Origin: Lachnospiraceae bacterium UBA3692
GTDB lineage: Bacteria > Bacillota > Clostridia > Lachnospirales > Lachnospiraceae
Length of the DNA: 32,100 bases
Assembly (NCBI GenBank): GCA_002372815.1
Contig: DFIR01000012.1
Coordinates: 1 to 32,100 of the forward strand
Direction: 5' to 3'
Made by a program: the position numbers and the translations under genes. This document shows positions 1 through 7,515 of this stretch, piece by piece (position 1 is the first letter of the stretch; each line of letters starts with the position of its first letter). A model generated the notes under the pieces. The model was not told the origin of the DNA and did no database searches. It was given only the letters and a program-made list of their open reading frames with translations.

Positions 1-348
1 GGCCACTGGGCGGCGCAAAATGCAAGGAAGATCATCCAAAGCTGGAAGCGGCGGATTCAGGGACAGTTTCTGATGGAAAGGCACCTGAAGAAGGGCACGA
101 TCTTCATTTCTCTGGAGGATGAAGAGGTATACCAGGTGAGCGGTATCATTTCGAGCTGGGAAGAGATGTTTTATGGTGCGCCAATGCCGCTAATAGTGGA
201 AGCGACTTTTATGCCGTTCCGGGATGTTATTATATCGGACGGCCTTGTGATACCGTACAACATCTATGTCGGGGGCGGTATGAAAAGAATGTTTAAGGAT
301 GTGTATATGGATGCAAGGAAGAGCGGTCGGATCCATCGGTCGCTCTGA
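1..348 (+). CDS. C-terminal part of a hypothetical protein (5' end outside window)
   Basis: The frame is open from base 1 to the TGA at 346-348, so at least 115 residues of a longer protein are present. An in-frame ATG at 73 has no convincing ribosome binding site, so I treat it as internal. The visible part is a mixed alpha/beta sequence with a basic start (residues around WKRRIQ), a middle with many acidic and hydrophobic residues, and a tail containing DGLVIPYN, then GGGMKR and a charged helix. I recall similar tails (DGL..PYN...GGG.KR) in uncharacterised Firmicutes proteins, but I cannot name a family or function. It is followed by the promoter and leader of the truncated Rpn gene on the same strand, with no clear terminator between them. 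Confidence 0.6.
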   Translation, partial: GHWAAQNARKIIQSWKRRIQGQFLMERHLKKGTIFISLEDEEVYQVSGIISSWEEMFYGAPMPLIVEATFMPFRDVIISDGLVIPYNIYVGGGMKRMFKDVYMDARKSGRIHRSL

Positions 349-436
349 GAGATGTGGAGCAACTGAGCAGGCCCCCACCAGACCTTTCAGCACCTTTCGG
401 GGCTGGAGCACGGAGCCGGATGGAAGCGGTACGACA

Positions 437-465
437 TTGTATCTGGACCCATTCGGTGCTACAAT
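437..465 (+). promoter_or_regulatory. Sigma-70-type promoter of the truncated Rpn gene
   Basis: TTGTAT (437-442), a 17-bp spacer and TACAAT (460-465) preceded by TG form a plausible extended -10 promoter. The same layout, with TTGCCG and TAAAAT and a similar spacer, stands in front of the intact Rpn copy at 29624-29653. That conservation supports a real promoter. Confidence 0.55.
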
Positions 466-564
466 CAACTCAAACAGACACGATCTGCCTGCAGCTGCAG
501 GTGATTCGTGCTTTGTTCATAATCGGCAATGCTGCCGTGCAGGCCAATGACCTGCCGGAGTCAC

Positions 565-612
565 GCCGGAGCAACCCAAGGACCTTTTGGATCCGACGCA
601 TGGGGCTCCGGC
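565..612 (+). other. Inverted repeat in the conserved Rpn leader (copy 1)
   Basis: The arms GCCGGAGC (565-572) and GCTCCGGC (605-612) can form an 8-bp stem in the untranslated leader. The intact Rpn copy has the same arms with a shorter loop at 29750-29784. Nearby sequence from about 431 onward also aligns between the two copies, so the leader was duplicated with the gene. Confidence 0.5.
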
Positions 613-1387
613 AGAGCAGCATCAGCCGGAGTACCATATCCGGGAACTTACAGAGGCCCGCAAAGAAGTGGAGATCCGCCTTTCGATGGACGCAAAAGGC
701 GTGCGCCTGGATCTCATTGCAAGAGATGTCGAAGGGCGCCTTATCAACATCGAGATGCAGCTTCGCGATGAGAAGAATATTCCGAAACGCATGCGATATT
801 ATGGCGGCGCGATGGATCAGGCATCACTGGATCGGGGAGGAAGTTATAATGAACTGAATGAGGTAATCATTCTGTTCATTGCACCGTTTGATCCTTTTGG
901 AAGAGGCTTCTACAGGTATATTTTCAACTATTACTGCAGTGACGACAAAGAACTGGCCTTGAACGACGGAATGACGAAGGTCCTGCTGAACGCGAGAGGC
1001 ACATGCGGTGAGATCTCACCAGATCTGAAAGGCTTTCTGGAACTGGTGGCCGGGAGCGAGTCTGCACAGGGAGGCAGCTTCGCGGAACGCGTGCAGAATG
1101 AGGTGCGTCTGGCCAGAAGCAACGCGAAGTGGAGGAACGAGTACATGGACTGGGAGATGACACTTCGGAACGAACGTTATAAAGGCTTTGAGGAGGGCCG
1201 GCAGGCCGGCGCTTTTGCAGAACGAGTCTCCATGCTGATATATCAGTTTCGGCAGGGCAGGGATCTGAAGGAAGCAGCAGAGATTCTCGGACATGATCCG
1301 GAGGAGTTGCGCCCGATCTGGGATGCTGTAGCTGCGGCGGCACCGGAATATTCTGTGGAAGAGATTCTGAAGATGATCGGCAGATGA
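587..1387 (+). pseudogene. N-terminally truncated Rpn/PDDEXK_2 family nuclease ('transposase')
   Basis: The frame encodes a PD-(D/E)XK_2 (Rpn-type, TIGR01784-like) protein closely matching the intact copy at 29831-30763 from residue 49 of that copy onward. The core around MDAKGVRLD, the EMQ motif and NIPKRMRYYGG are all kept. The only start that gives this open frame is a TTG at 587 with no ribosome binding site, and the first 16 codons read leader sequence rather than protein homologous to the intact copy. The normal ATG, its AGGAGG site and 48 N-terminal residues are missing. The break is explained by a 170-bp deletion joining two GCCGG words (see findings). The nuclease core (Asp, Glu, Gln) survives, so a shortened product cannot be excluded, but I expect it is not made normally. 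Rpn proteins in E. coli act as DNA endonucleases that promote recombination. Confidence 0.75.
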
Positions 1388-1521
1388 CCGGAAGACAGCC
1401 TTTCAAAGATTTGAGCGGCAAAACTATCTTGGAAGAAGGAGGCGGAAAGGGCAAGTAATAAATTAAAAAAGTTTTAAGAAAGAAGCCGGCACGGGGGAGG
1501 GGGCTTTAACTAAATGACATT

Positions 1522-1542
1522 GGAACCGTCCCCTGTGTGAGA
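1522..1542 (-). repeat. Half REP element
   Basis: The sequence contains AACCGTCCCCTGTGTGAG, the complement of the GGGGACGGTT core found in four full composite elements at 28444-32098. Only one half-unit is here, without the ~97-bp partner structure, so it is a remnant or a solo unit. Confidence 0.7.
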
Positions 1543-1560
1543 GCCTATGTGAGACAAGTA

Positions 1561-1601
1561 AAAAAGGAAGGGCAACCAACCTGAGGTTGCCCTTCCTTTT
1601 T
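1561..1601. terminator. Bidirectional Rho-independent terminator
   Basis: A perfect 17-bp stem (1561-1577 with 1585-1601) encloses the loop AACCTGA. It has an A-run on the left and a T-run on the right, so it can stop transcription in both directions. It lies between the Rpn remnant (plus strand) and the sigma-54 activator gene (minus strand), about 190 nt past the activator stop. Confidence 0.85.
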
Positions 1602-1630
1602 TGTCATGCGGAAATTTGTCCACAAAACTG

Positions 1631-1670
1631 TATGTATGAAAATGTATGAATATGTATGATGCATCATACA
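1631..1670. repeat. Three 10-bp-phased direct repeats ending in an 18-bp palindrome
   Basis: ATGTATGA occurs at exact 10-bp spacing (blocks 1631-1640, 1641-1650, 1651-1660). The last copy runs into the perfect palindrome TGTATGATGCATCATACA (1653-1670). The stretch is AT-rich within a GC-rich window. The 10-bp spacing puts each copy on the same face of the helix, which suggests a protein binding array. No start codon lies directly next to it. Confidence 0.6.
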
Positions 1671-1792
1671 CACTAGACACTTTTTAACACCATTCTTCAC
1701 AGTCAAATCTCCAGAAAACCCACGAAATCCGTCATTTTCAACAAGAGGAATGATCTGGCATGACATTTGCTTAACAATAAGTGACGGACTTT

Positions 1793-3748
1793 TCAGATTC
1801 CGTACTTCGTCAGGCGTGCATACAGTGTCTGGCGGGTGATTCCCAATTCTTTGGCAACTTTTGATTTGTTGCCGTTGTACTTATTCATCAGCGAGAGAAT
1901 GCGGTCGCGTTCCAAGGAAGCGTAGCTGTCTATCTGCTGTCTGACATTTTGAGAAGCATTTGAACGGCTGTCCGCATTGTTAAGCAGATCGTGGAAGCTG
2001 TCGGGAAGATTTTCGGGAAGCAGGGCAGCATGGTCCGTCGTCACGACCATGGACTCCAGTACATTGCGAAGTTCACGTACATTTCCCGGCCAGGTGTGGC
2101 GGGCCATGACTTTCAGAAGCTCCGGTGTGGCGTGCAGTTCGATCCGGCCGTAGGAATCTGCCAGCTGTTTCAGGATGTAGTCCGTGATCAGAGGGAGATC
2201 CTCGATGTGATTCCGAAGAGGAACTGTCCGGATCTGGATCGGACTTAGACGGTAATAGAGGTCCGACCGGAATCGTCCTTCGGAGACCGCCTTCAGCAAA
2301 TCCTGATTGCTGGCGGCAACAATGCGTACGTCGACGCGGTAAGATTTGCTGCTCCCCAGAGGATTGACGATGTGATCCTCCAGAACGCGCAGAAGGACTG
2401 CCTGCAGGTCGAGAGGCATGCTTCCTATTTCATCCAGGAACAGCGTACCGCCGTCCGCCAGCTTGAATTTACCGACAGAACCGCCCCGCTTGGCACCGGT
2501 GAAAGCACCTTCCCCATATCCGAACAGCTCACTGTTGATCAGTTCTTTAGGCAGAGCAGCGCAGTTCAGCGTAAGGAAAGGCTTGTCAGACCTGCTGCTT
2601 GCATTGTGGATCGAGTGCGCGACCAGTTCCTTACCCGTCCCGCTCTCTCCGGTGATCAGAACAGAGCCATTGCTCTGCGCAGCTTTCATAACGGCAATTT
2701 TGAACCGTTTGAAGCAGGGCGCCTCTCCGATCAGATCGTCTACCGTGAACACGGCGCCGCCGTTGACCAGGGACTGTGTCTCCCGCGCGGCTTGTATCTT
2801 TCCTCGAAAGACCAGTGCGGTGATCTTCTCCCCGCCGCTCACAAAGTGCATGGTGCTCATCAGCAGAACGTGCGGGCGCCGATGCTTGTGATCGACAATG
2901 ACTTCCTCCATGTAGATGGGTTCCCTGGCCCGAATTCTTGGAAGGAAAGGAGTAGTTGCCTTAAAAATACTTTCTACAGGCCTCCCGACAATATCCTTCA
3001 AATTTAATCTGTTGCCCGTGAGGATCGCATTGCCGACGTTTGTAATGTTGAAATCCTGATCCAGAATGACGTAACTGGAGTTGCTGCTGTCCATGAAGGC
3101 ATTGATGAAGTCCTTCGCATAGGAAGCAGTCGGCGTAATGCCGGAACTGAAGATCGCCTTTGCAGAGAAGAACAAGTATTCCGCCAGGTGCTCGATCCCT
3201 TTGAAGTATTTCTCCCGGGGAATGACCAGAAGGTGCTCAAAGGAAAGGTTGTTGAGGTCCGGTGTGTCGATCTGTGCGTAACAGATGTAATCTTTCAGGA
3301 CGTCACTGTAGTGATCCCGTCCATCGAGCCAGACATCCCGGCCCAGGTGATGGGCAAGGCTGAGCGCATTCGTGCCGACCAGGCGCTCAGCAAGGCAGGT
3401 CCCGACACCGAGATTCCTGTCCCAGAGTTCAGAAAGGAGATCCGGATCTCCTGCAAGATTGAAGATCTCAAGATCAGAGTTTGCTGAGAAAAGTGCCAGT
3501 CCCAGTGAGGAAACGGCATCATTCAGGCGGCGGAAGAAGCCGGGAAGCGCATTGTAATTGTACCGTGCACTCACCGGAACGTTCTTAACGGCGTCCGCAG
3601 AATCATCTTTCGTAACAGGCGGAAAGGTATTGGCGGAAGGATCCAGTCCCAGCAGACGGCTCCTGGTGAGCGATGATGCGAGATACGGACGAAGCCATTC
3701 GGCGGGAACCAGATAAGTCTCGGAGATTGATCGTTCATCCATATTCAT
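1793..3748 (-). CDS. Sigma-54-dependent transcriptional activator (AcoR-like; GAF-PAS-AAA+-Fis)
   Basis: This 651-residue enhancer-binding protein would use ATP hydrolysis to open sigma-54 promoters. Seen in order: an AcoR-like N-terminal sensor region (about 70-200, GAF-like), a PAS-like domain (about 218-320), and the AAA+ domain with Walker A GESGTGKE (about 367-374), the sigma-54 contact loop GAFTGA (414-419), Walker B GTLFLDE (434-440) and the arginine-finger stretch FRSDLYYR. A Fis-type helix-turn-helix (NKSKVAKELGITRQTLYARL) ends the protein. I chose the ATG at 3748 because AAAGGAG sits 5 nt before it; an upstream in-frame ATG at 3769 lacks such a site. There is no receiver domain, so it probably senses a small ligand, perhaps an acyl-CoA or acid used by operon A, from which it diverges. 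The ligand and target promoter are inference. Confidence 0.95.
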   Translation of the reverse strand: MNMDERSISETYLVPAEWLRPYLASSLTRSRLLGLDPSANTFPPVTKDDSADAVKNVPVSARYNYNALPGFFRRLNDAVSSLGLALFSANSDLEIFNLAGDPDLLSELWDRNLGVGTCLAERLVGTNALSLAHHLGRDVWLDGRDHYSDVLKDYICYAQIDTPDLNNLSFEHLLVIPREKYFKGIEHLAEYLFFSAKAIFSSGITPTASYAKDFINAFMDSSNSSYVILDQDFNITNVGNAILTGNRLNLKDIVGRPVESIFKATTPFLPRIRAREPIYMEEVIVDHKHRRPHVLLMSTMHFVSGGEKITALVFRGKIQAARETQSLVNGGAVFTVDDLIGEAPCFKRFKIAVMKAAQSNGSVLITGESGTGKELVAHSIHNASSRSDKPFLTLNCAALPKELINSELFGYGEGAFTGAKRGGSVGKFKLADGGTLFLDEIGSMPLDLQAVLLRVLEDHIVNPLGSSKSYRVDVRIVAASNQDLLKAVSEGRFRSDLYYRLSPIQIRTVPLRNHIEDLPLITDYILKQLADSYGRIELHATPELLKVMARHTWPGNVRELRNVLESMVVTTDHAALLPENLPDSFHDLLNNADSRSNASQNVRQQIDSYASLERDRILSLMNKYNGNKSKVAKELGITRQTLYARLTKYGI

Positions 3749-3780
3749 AGGAACTCCTTTCTGAAACAAACAACGATATT

Positions 3781-3809
3781 ATTTTAACGAACTAACGATC
3801 CATCGTCAA
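3781..3809 (-). promoter_or_regulatory. Sigma-70 promoter of the sigma-54 activator gene
   Basis: On the minus strand TTGACG (3809-3804), a 17-bp spacer and TAAAAT (3786-3781) make a good housekeeping promoter about 33 nt upstream of the start codon. An inverted repeat ACGAT-CC-ATCGT (3795-3806) sits between the two boxes and overlaps the -35. It could be an operator, for example for autoregulation. Confidence 0.65.
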
Positions 3810-3810
3810 C

Positions 3811-3840
3811 TTGACTGATTTGAGCACAATTTCGTATCCA
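3811..3840 (+). promoter_or_regulatory. Weak candidate promoter for operon A
   Basis: TTGACT (3811-3816), an 18-bp spacer and TATCCA (3835-3840) form a weak sigma-70-like promoter. Its -35 is back-to-back with that of the divergent activator gene, and together they form the palindrome GTCAA-C-TTGAC (3805-3815). The poor -10 would fit a promoter needing an activator. I saw no -24/-12 sigma-54 promoter here. Confidence 0.35.
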
Positions 3841-3858
3841 ATCCGGCAGGTGCCGGAT
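3841..3858 (+). other. Short leader hairpin before the first CoA-transferase
   Basis: ATCCGGC (3841-3847) pairs with GCCGGAT (3852-3858) over a 4-nt loop, just before an A-rich stretch and the AAGGAGGA ribosome binding site. It may stabilise the mRNA 5' end. It is too close to the start codon to be an ordinary terminator. Confidence 0.4.
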
Positions 3859-3888
3859 CAGAAATAAAAAAAGGAGGAGGGAAAATCT

Positions 3889-5457
3889 ATGAAGCAGAAA
3901 TTTTGCAAAATGGAGGACGCCATCCGGAAGTACGTAAAGGACGGTGACTGGGTCGCATTGCCGGGCTTCGGCAAGTGCACGCTCGGTGCCGAACTGACGG
4001 ACACGCTGGAGAAGTCGTTCCTGGAAACAGGACATCCGAGGGATCTGGGTGTGATCAGTGGCGGCGGTAATGTGTGCCTCAATCATTTCGCGCATGACGG
4101 CATGGTCAAGAGGGTCCTGGTAGGTCACTACGGACCGGCACCGGATATGTGCAAGCTGGTCTCTGACAATAAGTGTCTCTCCTGGAACATCCCGCAGGGC
4201 CTGATCGGGCATCTCCTGCGTGCCGGTGCCTGCGGTGAGGACTATCTGATCACAAAGGTCGGCCTCGGGACCTATGTCGATCCCCGTCTGGAAGGCGCCA
4301 AGATGAACGATGTCACGGATGAGGAGATCGTGGAACTCGTGGACGTCGCGGGAGAGGAATACCTGCGGTACAAAGTTCCGAAGATCAACGTCTGTATCCT
4401 GCGCGGCACCTATGCGGATGAATTTGGAAATGTGTCCTTTAAGGACGAAATGTTCCTGTCCTATACCCGCTACGCCGCCATGTGCTGCAAGGCCCAGGGC
4501 GGCAAGGTCATCGTGGAGTGCCGGGAGTATGTGAAGAACGGCTCCATACCCGCCAAGGAAGTGGATGTCCCCGGTGTCCTCGTGGATGCTGTGTGCAAGA
4601 TCAGCGATCCCATCAAGTACTACGGAACAACGATGAAGGTCGTTCACAGTGATGCACTGCTCGGCAATGTCCGGATCCCTCTCGACAACGATTCTTTCGC
4701 GATTCCGCTGAACGAGAGAAAGGTGATCGGAAGAAGAGCAGCCTATGAGCTGGTCCCCAATGCAGTCGTGAATATCGGGATCGGCATGCCCGAAGCGGTT
4801 TCCGCTGTCGTCGGAGAAGAAGGCTGTTCCGATGATATGACGCTCTCCGTGGAGGCCGGCACGATCGGCGGTGCGGCAGCTCCAAATGAGAAATTCGGCA
4901 CACAGGTGAATCCGCAGGCGATCTGGGAAGAGGATATCCAGTTCGACTATTACCATGCCGGACTGCTGGATGTCACGTTCCTCGGGCTGGCGCAGATCAA
5001 TGCCGCAGGAGATGTGAACGTCAGTAAATTCGGCCCCGTCGTGACCGGATCCGGAGGCTTCATCGACATTATTACCTCGACACCGGTCATCGTGTTCTGC
5101 GGTACTTTCACCGCCGGCGGTCTTCAGGTAGAGGTGAAGGACAACAAGCTGGTGATCCTGCAGGAAGGCAAAAAGAAGAAATTCAAGAAAGACCTGCTGC
5201 AGGTCACATTCAGCGGCCCCAGGGCACTTGCAAACGGACAGAAAGTCCTCTTTGTCACAGAACGTGCCGTGTTCGAACTGACGGAAGCCGGTCTGACACT
5301 CAAAGAAATCGCGCCGGGCGTAGATCTTGAAAAAGATATTCTCGGGCAGATGGAATTCAAGCCTGTGATCGCCGAGGATCTGAAGATCATGGATGCCAAG
5401 ATCTTTGGCGAAGGCAAGATCGGTCTCAAAGAGATGCTGGACACGAAGAGGGACTGA
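3889..5457 (+). CDS. Family I acyl-CoA:acetate/3-ketoacid-type CoA-transferase (fused alpha-beta), copy 1
   Basis: This 522-residue protein is a fused family I CoA-transferase of the propionate CoA-transferase/YdiF kind. It moves CoA from one acyl-CoA (often acetyl-CoA) to a free acid through a glutamyl-CoA thioester. The N-terminal half carries the alpha-type domain (PGFG near 25, then GHPRDL and GGGNVC). The C-terminal half has the beta-type active-site motif SVEAGTIGG with the catalytic Glu at residue 322. The length is normal for the family. An AAGGAGGA site precedes the ATG. It is first in operon A, followed after 50 nt by a crotonase and then an acyl-CoA dehydrogenase, so it probably activates the acid those enzymes use. 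CoA-transferases of caffeate reduction (CarA) belong to the same family. A close paralogue lies at 10438. The acyl substrate is unknown. Confidence 0.93.
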   Translation: MKQKFCKMEDAIRKYVKDGDWVALPGFGKCTLGAELTDTLEKSFLETGHPRDLGVISGGGNVCLNHFAHDGMVKRVLVGHYGPAPDMCKLVSDNKCLSWNIPQGLIGHLLRAGACGEDYLITKVGLGTYVDPRLEGAKMNDVTDEEIVELVDVAGEEYLRYKVPKINVCILRGTYADEFGNVSFKDEMFLSYTRYAAMCCKAQGGKVIVECREYVKNGSIPAKEVDVPGVLVDAVCKISDPIKYYGTTMKVVHSDALLGNVRIPLDNDSFAIPLNERKVIGRRAAYELVPNAVVNIGIGMPEAVSAVVGEEGCSDDMTLSVEAGTIGGAAAPNEKFGTQVNPQAIWEEDIQFDYYHAGLLDVTFLGLAQINAAGDVNVSKFGPVVTGSGGFIDIITSTPVIVFCGTFTAGGLQVEVKDNKLVILQEGKKKKFKKDLLQVTFSGPRALANGQKVLFVTERAVFELTEAGLTLKEIAPGVDLEKDILGQMEFKPVIAEDLKIMDAKIFGEGKIGLKEMLDTKRD

Positions 5458-5507
5458 GATTCCGGTGTATTGCGGAAGAAGAATTTTAGAGAAAGAGGGG
5501 TGACACA

Positions 5508-6290
5508 ATGGAACTTCCTAAAATGAACATTCTGAAACTCGAGATCATCGACGGCAATATCGCGGTCCTGACGATCGATCGGCCGGAGAAAAGGAACTCC
5601 CTGAACACAGCCTGTCACGAGGATCTGCGGCACTTTGCCGAGTTCCTGGACAACGACAACGATATGCGCGTCGGCATCATCACAGCCATCGACAAGAAGA
5701 TCTTCGTTTCCGGAAATGATATCAGCGGCTTCCATACGGATACATTCTTTATCCCCAATTCCTTTAAGGATGCCGTCGACAGACTGGAAGCCTGCCACAA
5801 ACCGATCATCATGGCGATCAACGGTATGTGCATCGGCGGCGGTACAGAGATGGCAATGGCGGGAGATATCCGCATCATGTCTGACAATGCCTCCATGAGC
5901 ATGCCGGAAGCCGGACTGGGTATCGTCCCCGGCTGCGGCGGGATCCAGAGGATCGCGCGGTGCGCCGGCACACAGCTCGCGAAGGAAATGGCGCTGACCG
6001 GCAGGCGCGTCAAAGCGGATGAGTGCTATCTGCGAGGGCTGGTCACAGCTGTTGTACCGCAGGATCAGCTGATGGACAAGGCGCTGGAATTTGCCCGGAT
6101 GATGACCGCAAGAGCTCCGCTGGCGCTCTCCTTCATCAAACATGCGGCAAATGTCGCGCTGGATGTGGACATCCGTGACGGATTCCGGATGTGTGAATGG
6201 GCACAGCTCTCCCTCGCCCGGACGCAGGACAAGGAAGAGGGCGTGAAGGCCTTTATGGAGAAGAGAAAACCTAATTTCATCGGGCACTGA
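5508..6290 (+). CDS. Enoyl-CoA hydratase/isomerase (crotonase family), copy 1
   Basis: This 260-residue crotonase would add water to, or shift, a 2-enoyl-CoA double bond. The oxyanion-hole region NGMCIGGGTEMAMAGD carries a Glu at residue 114, and the following MPEAGLGIVPGCGG carries a Glu at residue 134. They match the two catalytic glutamates of classical hydratases, so hydration is likely. The family's usual length is about 260. An AGAGGGGTG site precedes the ATG. It lies 50 nt after the CoA-transferase gene and 14 nt before the acyl-CoA dehydrogenase gene, inside operon A. The second CoA-transferase/dehydrogenase pair at 10438-13191 lacks an equivalent gene. CaiD-type crotonobetainyl-CoA hydratase is one possible role among many. 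Confidence 0.93.
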   Translation: MELPKMNILKLEIIDGNIAVLTIDRPEKRNSLNTACHEDLRHFAEFLDNDNDMRVGIITAIDKKIFVSGNDISGFHTDTFFIPNSFKDAVDRLEACHKPIIMAINGMCIGGGTEMAMAGDIRIMSDNASMSMPEAGLGIVPGCGGIQRIARCAGTQLAKEMALTGRRVKADECYLRGLVTAVVPQDQLMDKALEFARMMTARAPLALSFIKHAANVALDVDIRDGFRMCEWAQLSLARTQDKEEGVKAFMEKRKPNFIGH

Positions 6291-6304
6291 TCGGAGGAAA
6301 AAGC

Positions 6305-7453
6305 ATGAGTATTTCGTTAACAGAAGATCAGATCGCACTGCAGCAGATGGCACGTGATTTCGCAATTAAGGAAATCGCACCTGTCATCACGAAGGAGCGG
6401 GAACAGTCTGGAGAATTCCCGTGGGAGCTGTACCAGAAAATGTTTGACGCCGGCTATTCGACGATGGGACTTCCGGAAGAATACGGCGGCGGCGGACTCA
6501 GCATCTTTGAGCAGCTTCTGATCAATGAACAGCTGAGTCAGTACGGAGATGTAGGTTTTCTGGCGAGCTGCTCTTCCGGTGAGATGGCGTTCGGCCCGAT
6601 CCTGAACGGTGGCACAGAGGAACAGAAGAAGTACTACGGGAAATTCATCCAGGAAGGCAAAATCGCGGCATTTGCCCTTACGGAACCGGAATCCGGCAGC
6701 GACGCCGCCTCGATCCGCACGACCGCTGTACGTGACGGCGATGAATATGTGCTCAACGGGACGAAATGCTTTGTGACTTCCGGCGGTCTGGCGAGTATCT
6801 ATACGATCCTTGCCACTGTGGACCGTTCAAAAGGATACAAAGGCATCACCTGCTTCATGGTCGAGAGAGACCGCCCCGGCCTGACAGTCGGAAAGGAAGA
6901 GGACAAGATGGGCTTCCGTATGTCGAATACGGTCGACCTGATCCTCGAGGACGTCAGGGTGCCTGTGGATCATCGGATCGGCGAGGAAGGACAGGGCTTC
7001 TATCTCGCCATGAAGAACCTCGACCGGACACGGCCGATCGGCTCGATCGGAGCCATTGCGCTTGCGCAGGCTGCTATCGACCACACCGTCCGCTATACCA
7101 AGGTGCGTAAGACTTTCGGCAAGCCGATCATTGAGAACCAGGCAGTGCAGCATATCCTGGCGGATATGCAGATCAAGACGACAGCGGCGAGACACCTCTG
7201 CTATAACGCAGCGCGCATGATCGATGAAGGCGTCCTCGATTCCGAGCTCGGCTCGATCACAAAGACCTTCTGCAGTGACATCGCGATGGAAGTCACCACC
7301 AATGCCGTGCAGCTGTTCGGCGGATACGGCTACTGCAGGGACTATCCGGTGGAGAAGCTGTTCCGCGACGCTAAACTGTTCGCGATCTTTGAAGGCGCGA
7401 ACCAGATCCAGCGGAATGTGATCGCCAAGAAGATGATGAAGCGCATCAACTGA
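6305..7453 (+). CDS. Acyl-CoA dehydrogenase, copy 1
   Basis: This 382-residue FAD enzyme has the normal length for the short/medium-chain family and would interconvert an acyl-CoA and its 2-enoyl-CoA, exchanging electrons with an electron-transfer flavoprotein. Seen: the N-terminal helical domain starting with LTEDQIALQQMARDFA, the middle-domain motif FALTEPESGSDA with the substrate/flavin loop and KCFVTSGG, and the C-terminal stretch QLFGGYGY...FEGANQIQR, where Glu363 is the expected catalytic base. A GGAGGAAAAA site precedes the ATG. No etfA/etfB genes lie in the window, so the electron partner must come from elsewhere. The enzyme could run in the oxidative or, as in caffeyl-CoA reductase (CarC), the reductive direction. 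It is nearly the same protein as the one at 12043. Confidence 0.95.
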   Translation: MSISLTEDQIALQQMARDFAIKEIAPVITKEREQSGEFPWELYQKMFDAGYSTMGLPEEYGGGGLSIFEQLLINEQLSQYGDVGFLASCSSGEMAFGPILNGGTEEQKKYYGKFIQEGKIAAFALTEPESGSDAASIRTTAVRDGDEYVLNGTKCFVTSGGLASIYTILATVDRSKGYKGITCFMVERDRPGLTVGKEEDKMGFRMSNTVDLILEDVRVPVDHRIGEEGQGFYLAMKNLDRTRPIGSIGAIALAQAAIDHTVRYTKVRKTFGKPIIENQAVQHILADMQIKTTAARHLCYNAARMIDEGVLDSELGSITKTFCSDIAMEVTTNAVQLFGGYGYCRDYPVEKLFRDAKLFAIFEGANQIQRNVIAKKMMKRIN

Positions 7454-7515
7454 CTGCTGACTGCAAGAAAAAGCAGAGGTCGTCGAAAACGCATTCAGTA
7501 TTGACGGGAGCAGGC

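Larger units (their letters stand above)
1388..1792. other. 405-bp stretch without a convincing gene
   Basis: This stretch between the Rpn remnant and the 3' end of the sigma-54 activator gene holds half a REP element (1522-1542), a long bidirectional terminator (1561-1601) and a phased repeat/palindrome (1631-1670). A 24-codon frame (1384-1458) overlaps the Rpn stop as ATGA. It has no counterpart behind the intact copy and I do not call it a gene. Confidence 0.6.

Noticed and set aside
1384..1458. 24-codon ORF overlapping the stop of the truncated Rpn gene (ATGA)
   Set aside because: No counterpart follows the intact Rpn gene, the peptide has no recognisable features, and the host gene appears to be a remnant.
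3784..5508. A 574-codon open frame on the minus strand opposite the first CoA-transferase, and similar long antisense frames opposite 8933-10264, 14907-16061, 19966-21714, 21841-23121 and 28505-30517
   Set aside because: They lie exactly opposite well-recognised genes, have no ribosome sites or domains, and are rich in His, Arg, Asp and Gln as expected from the complement of GC-biased codons.
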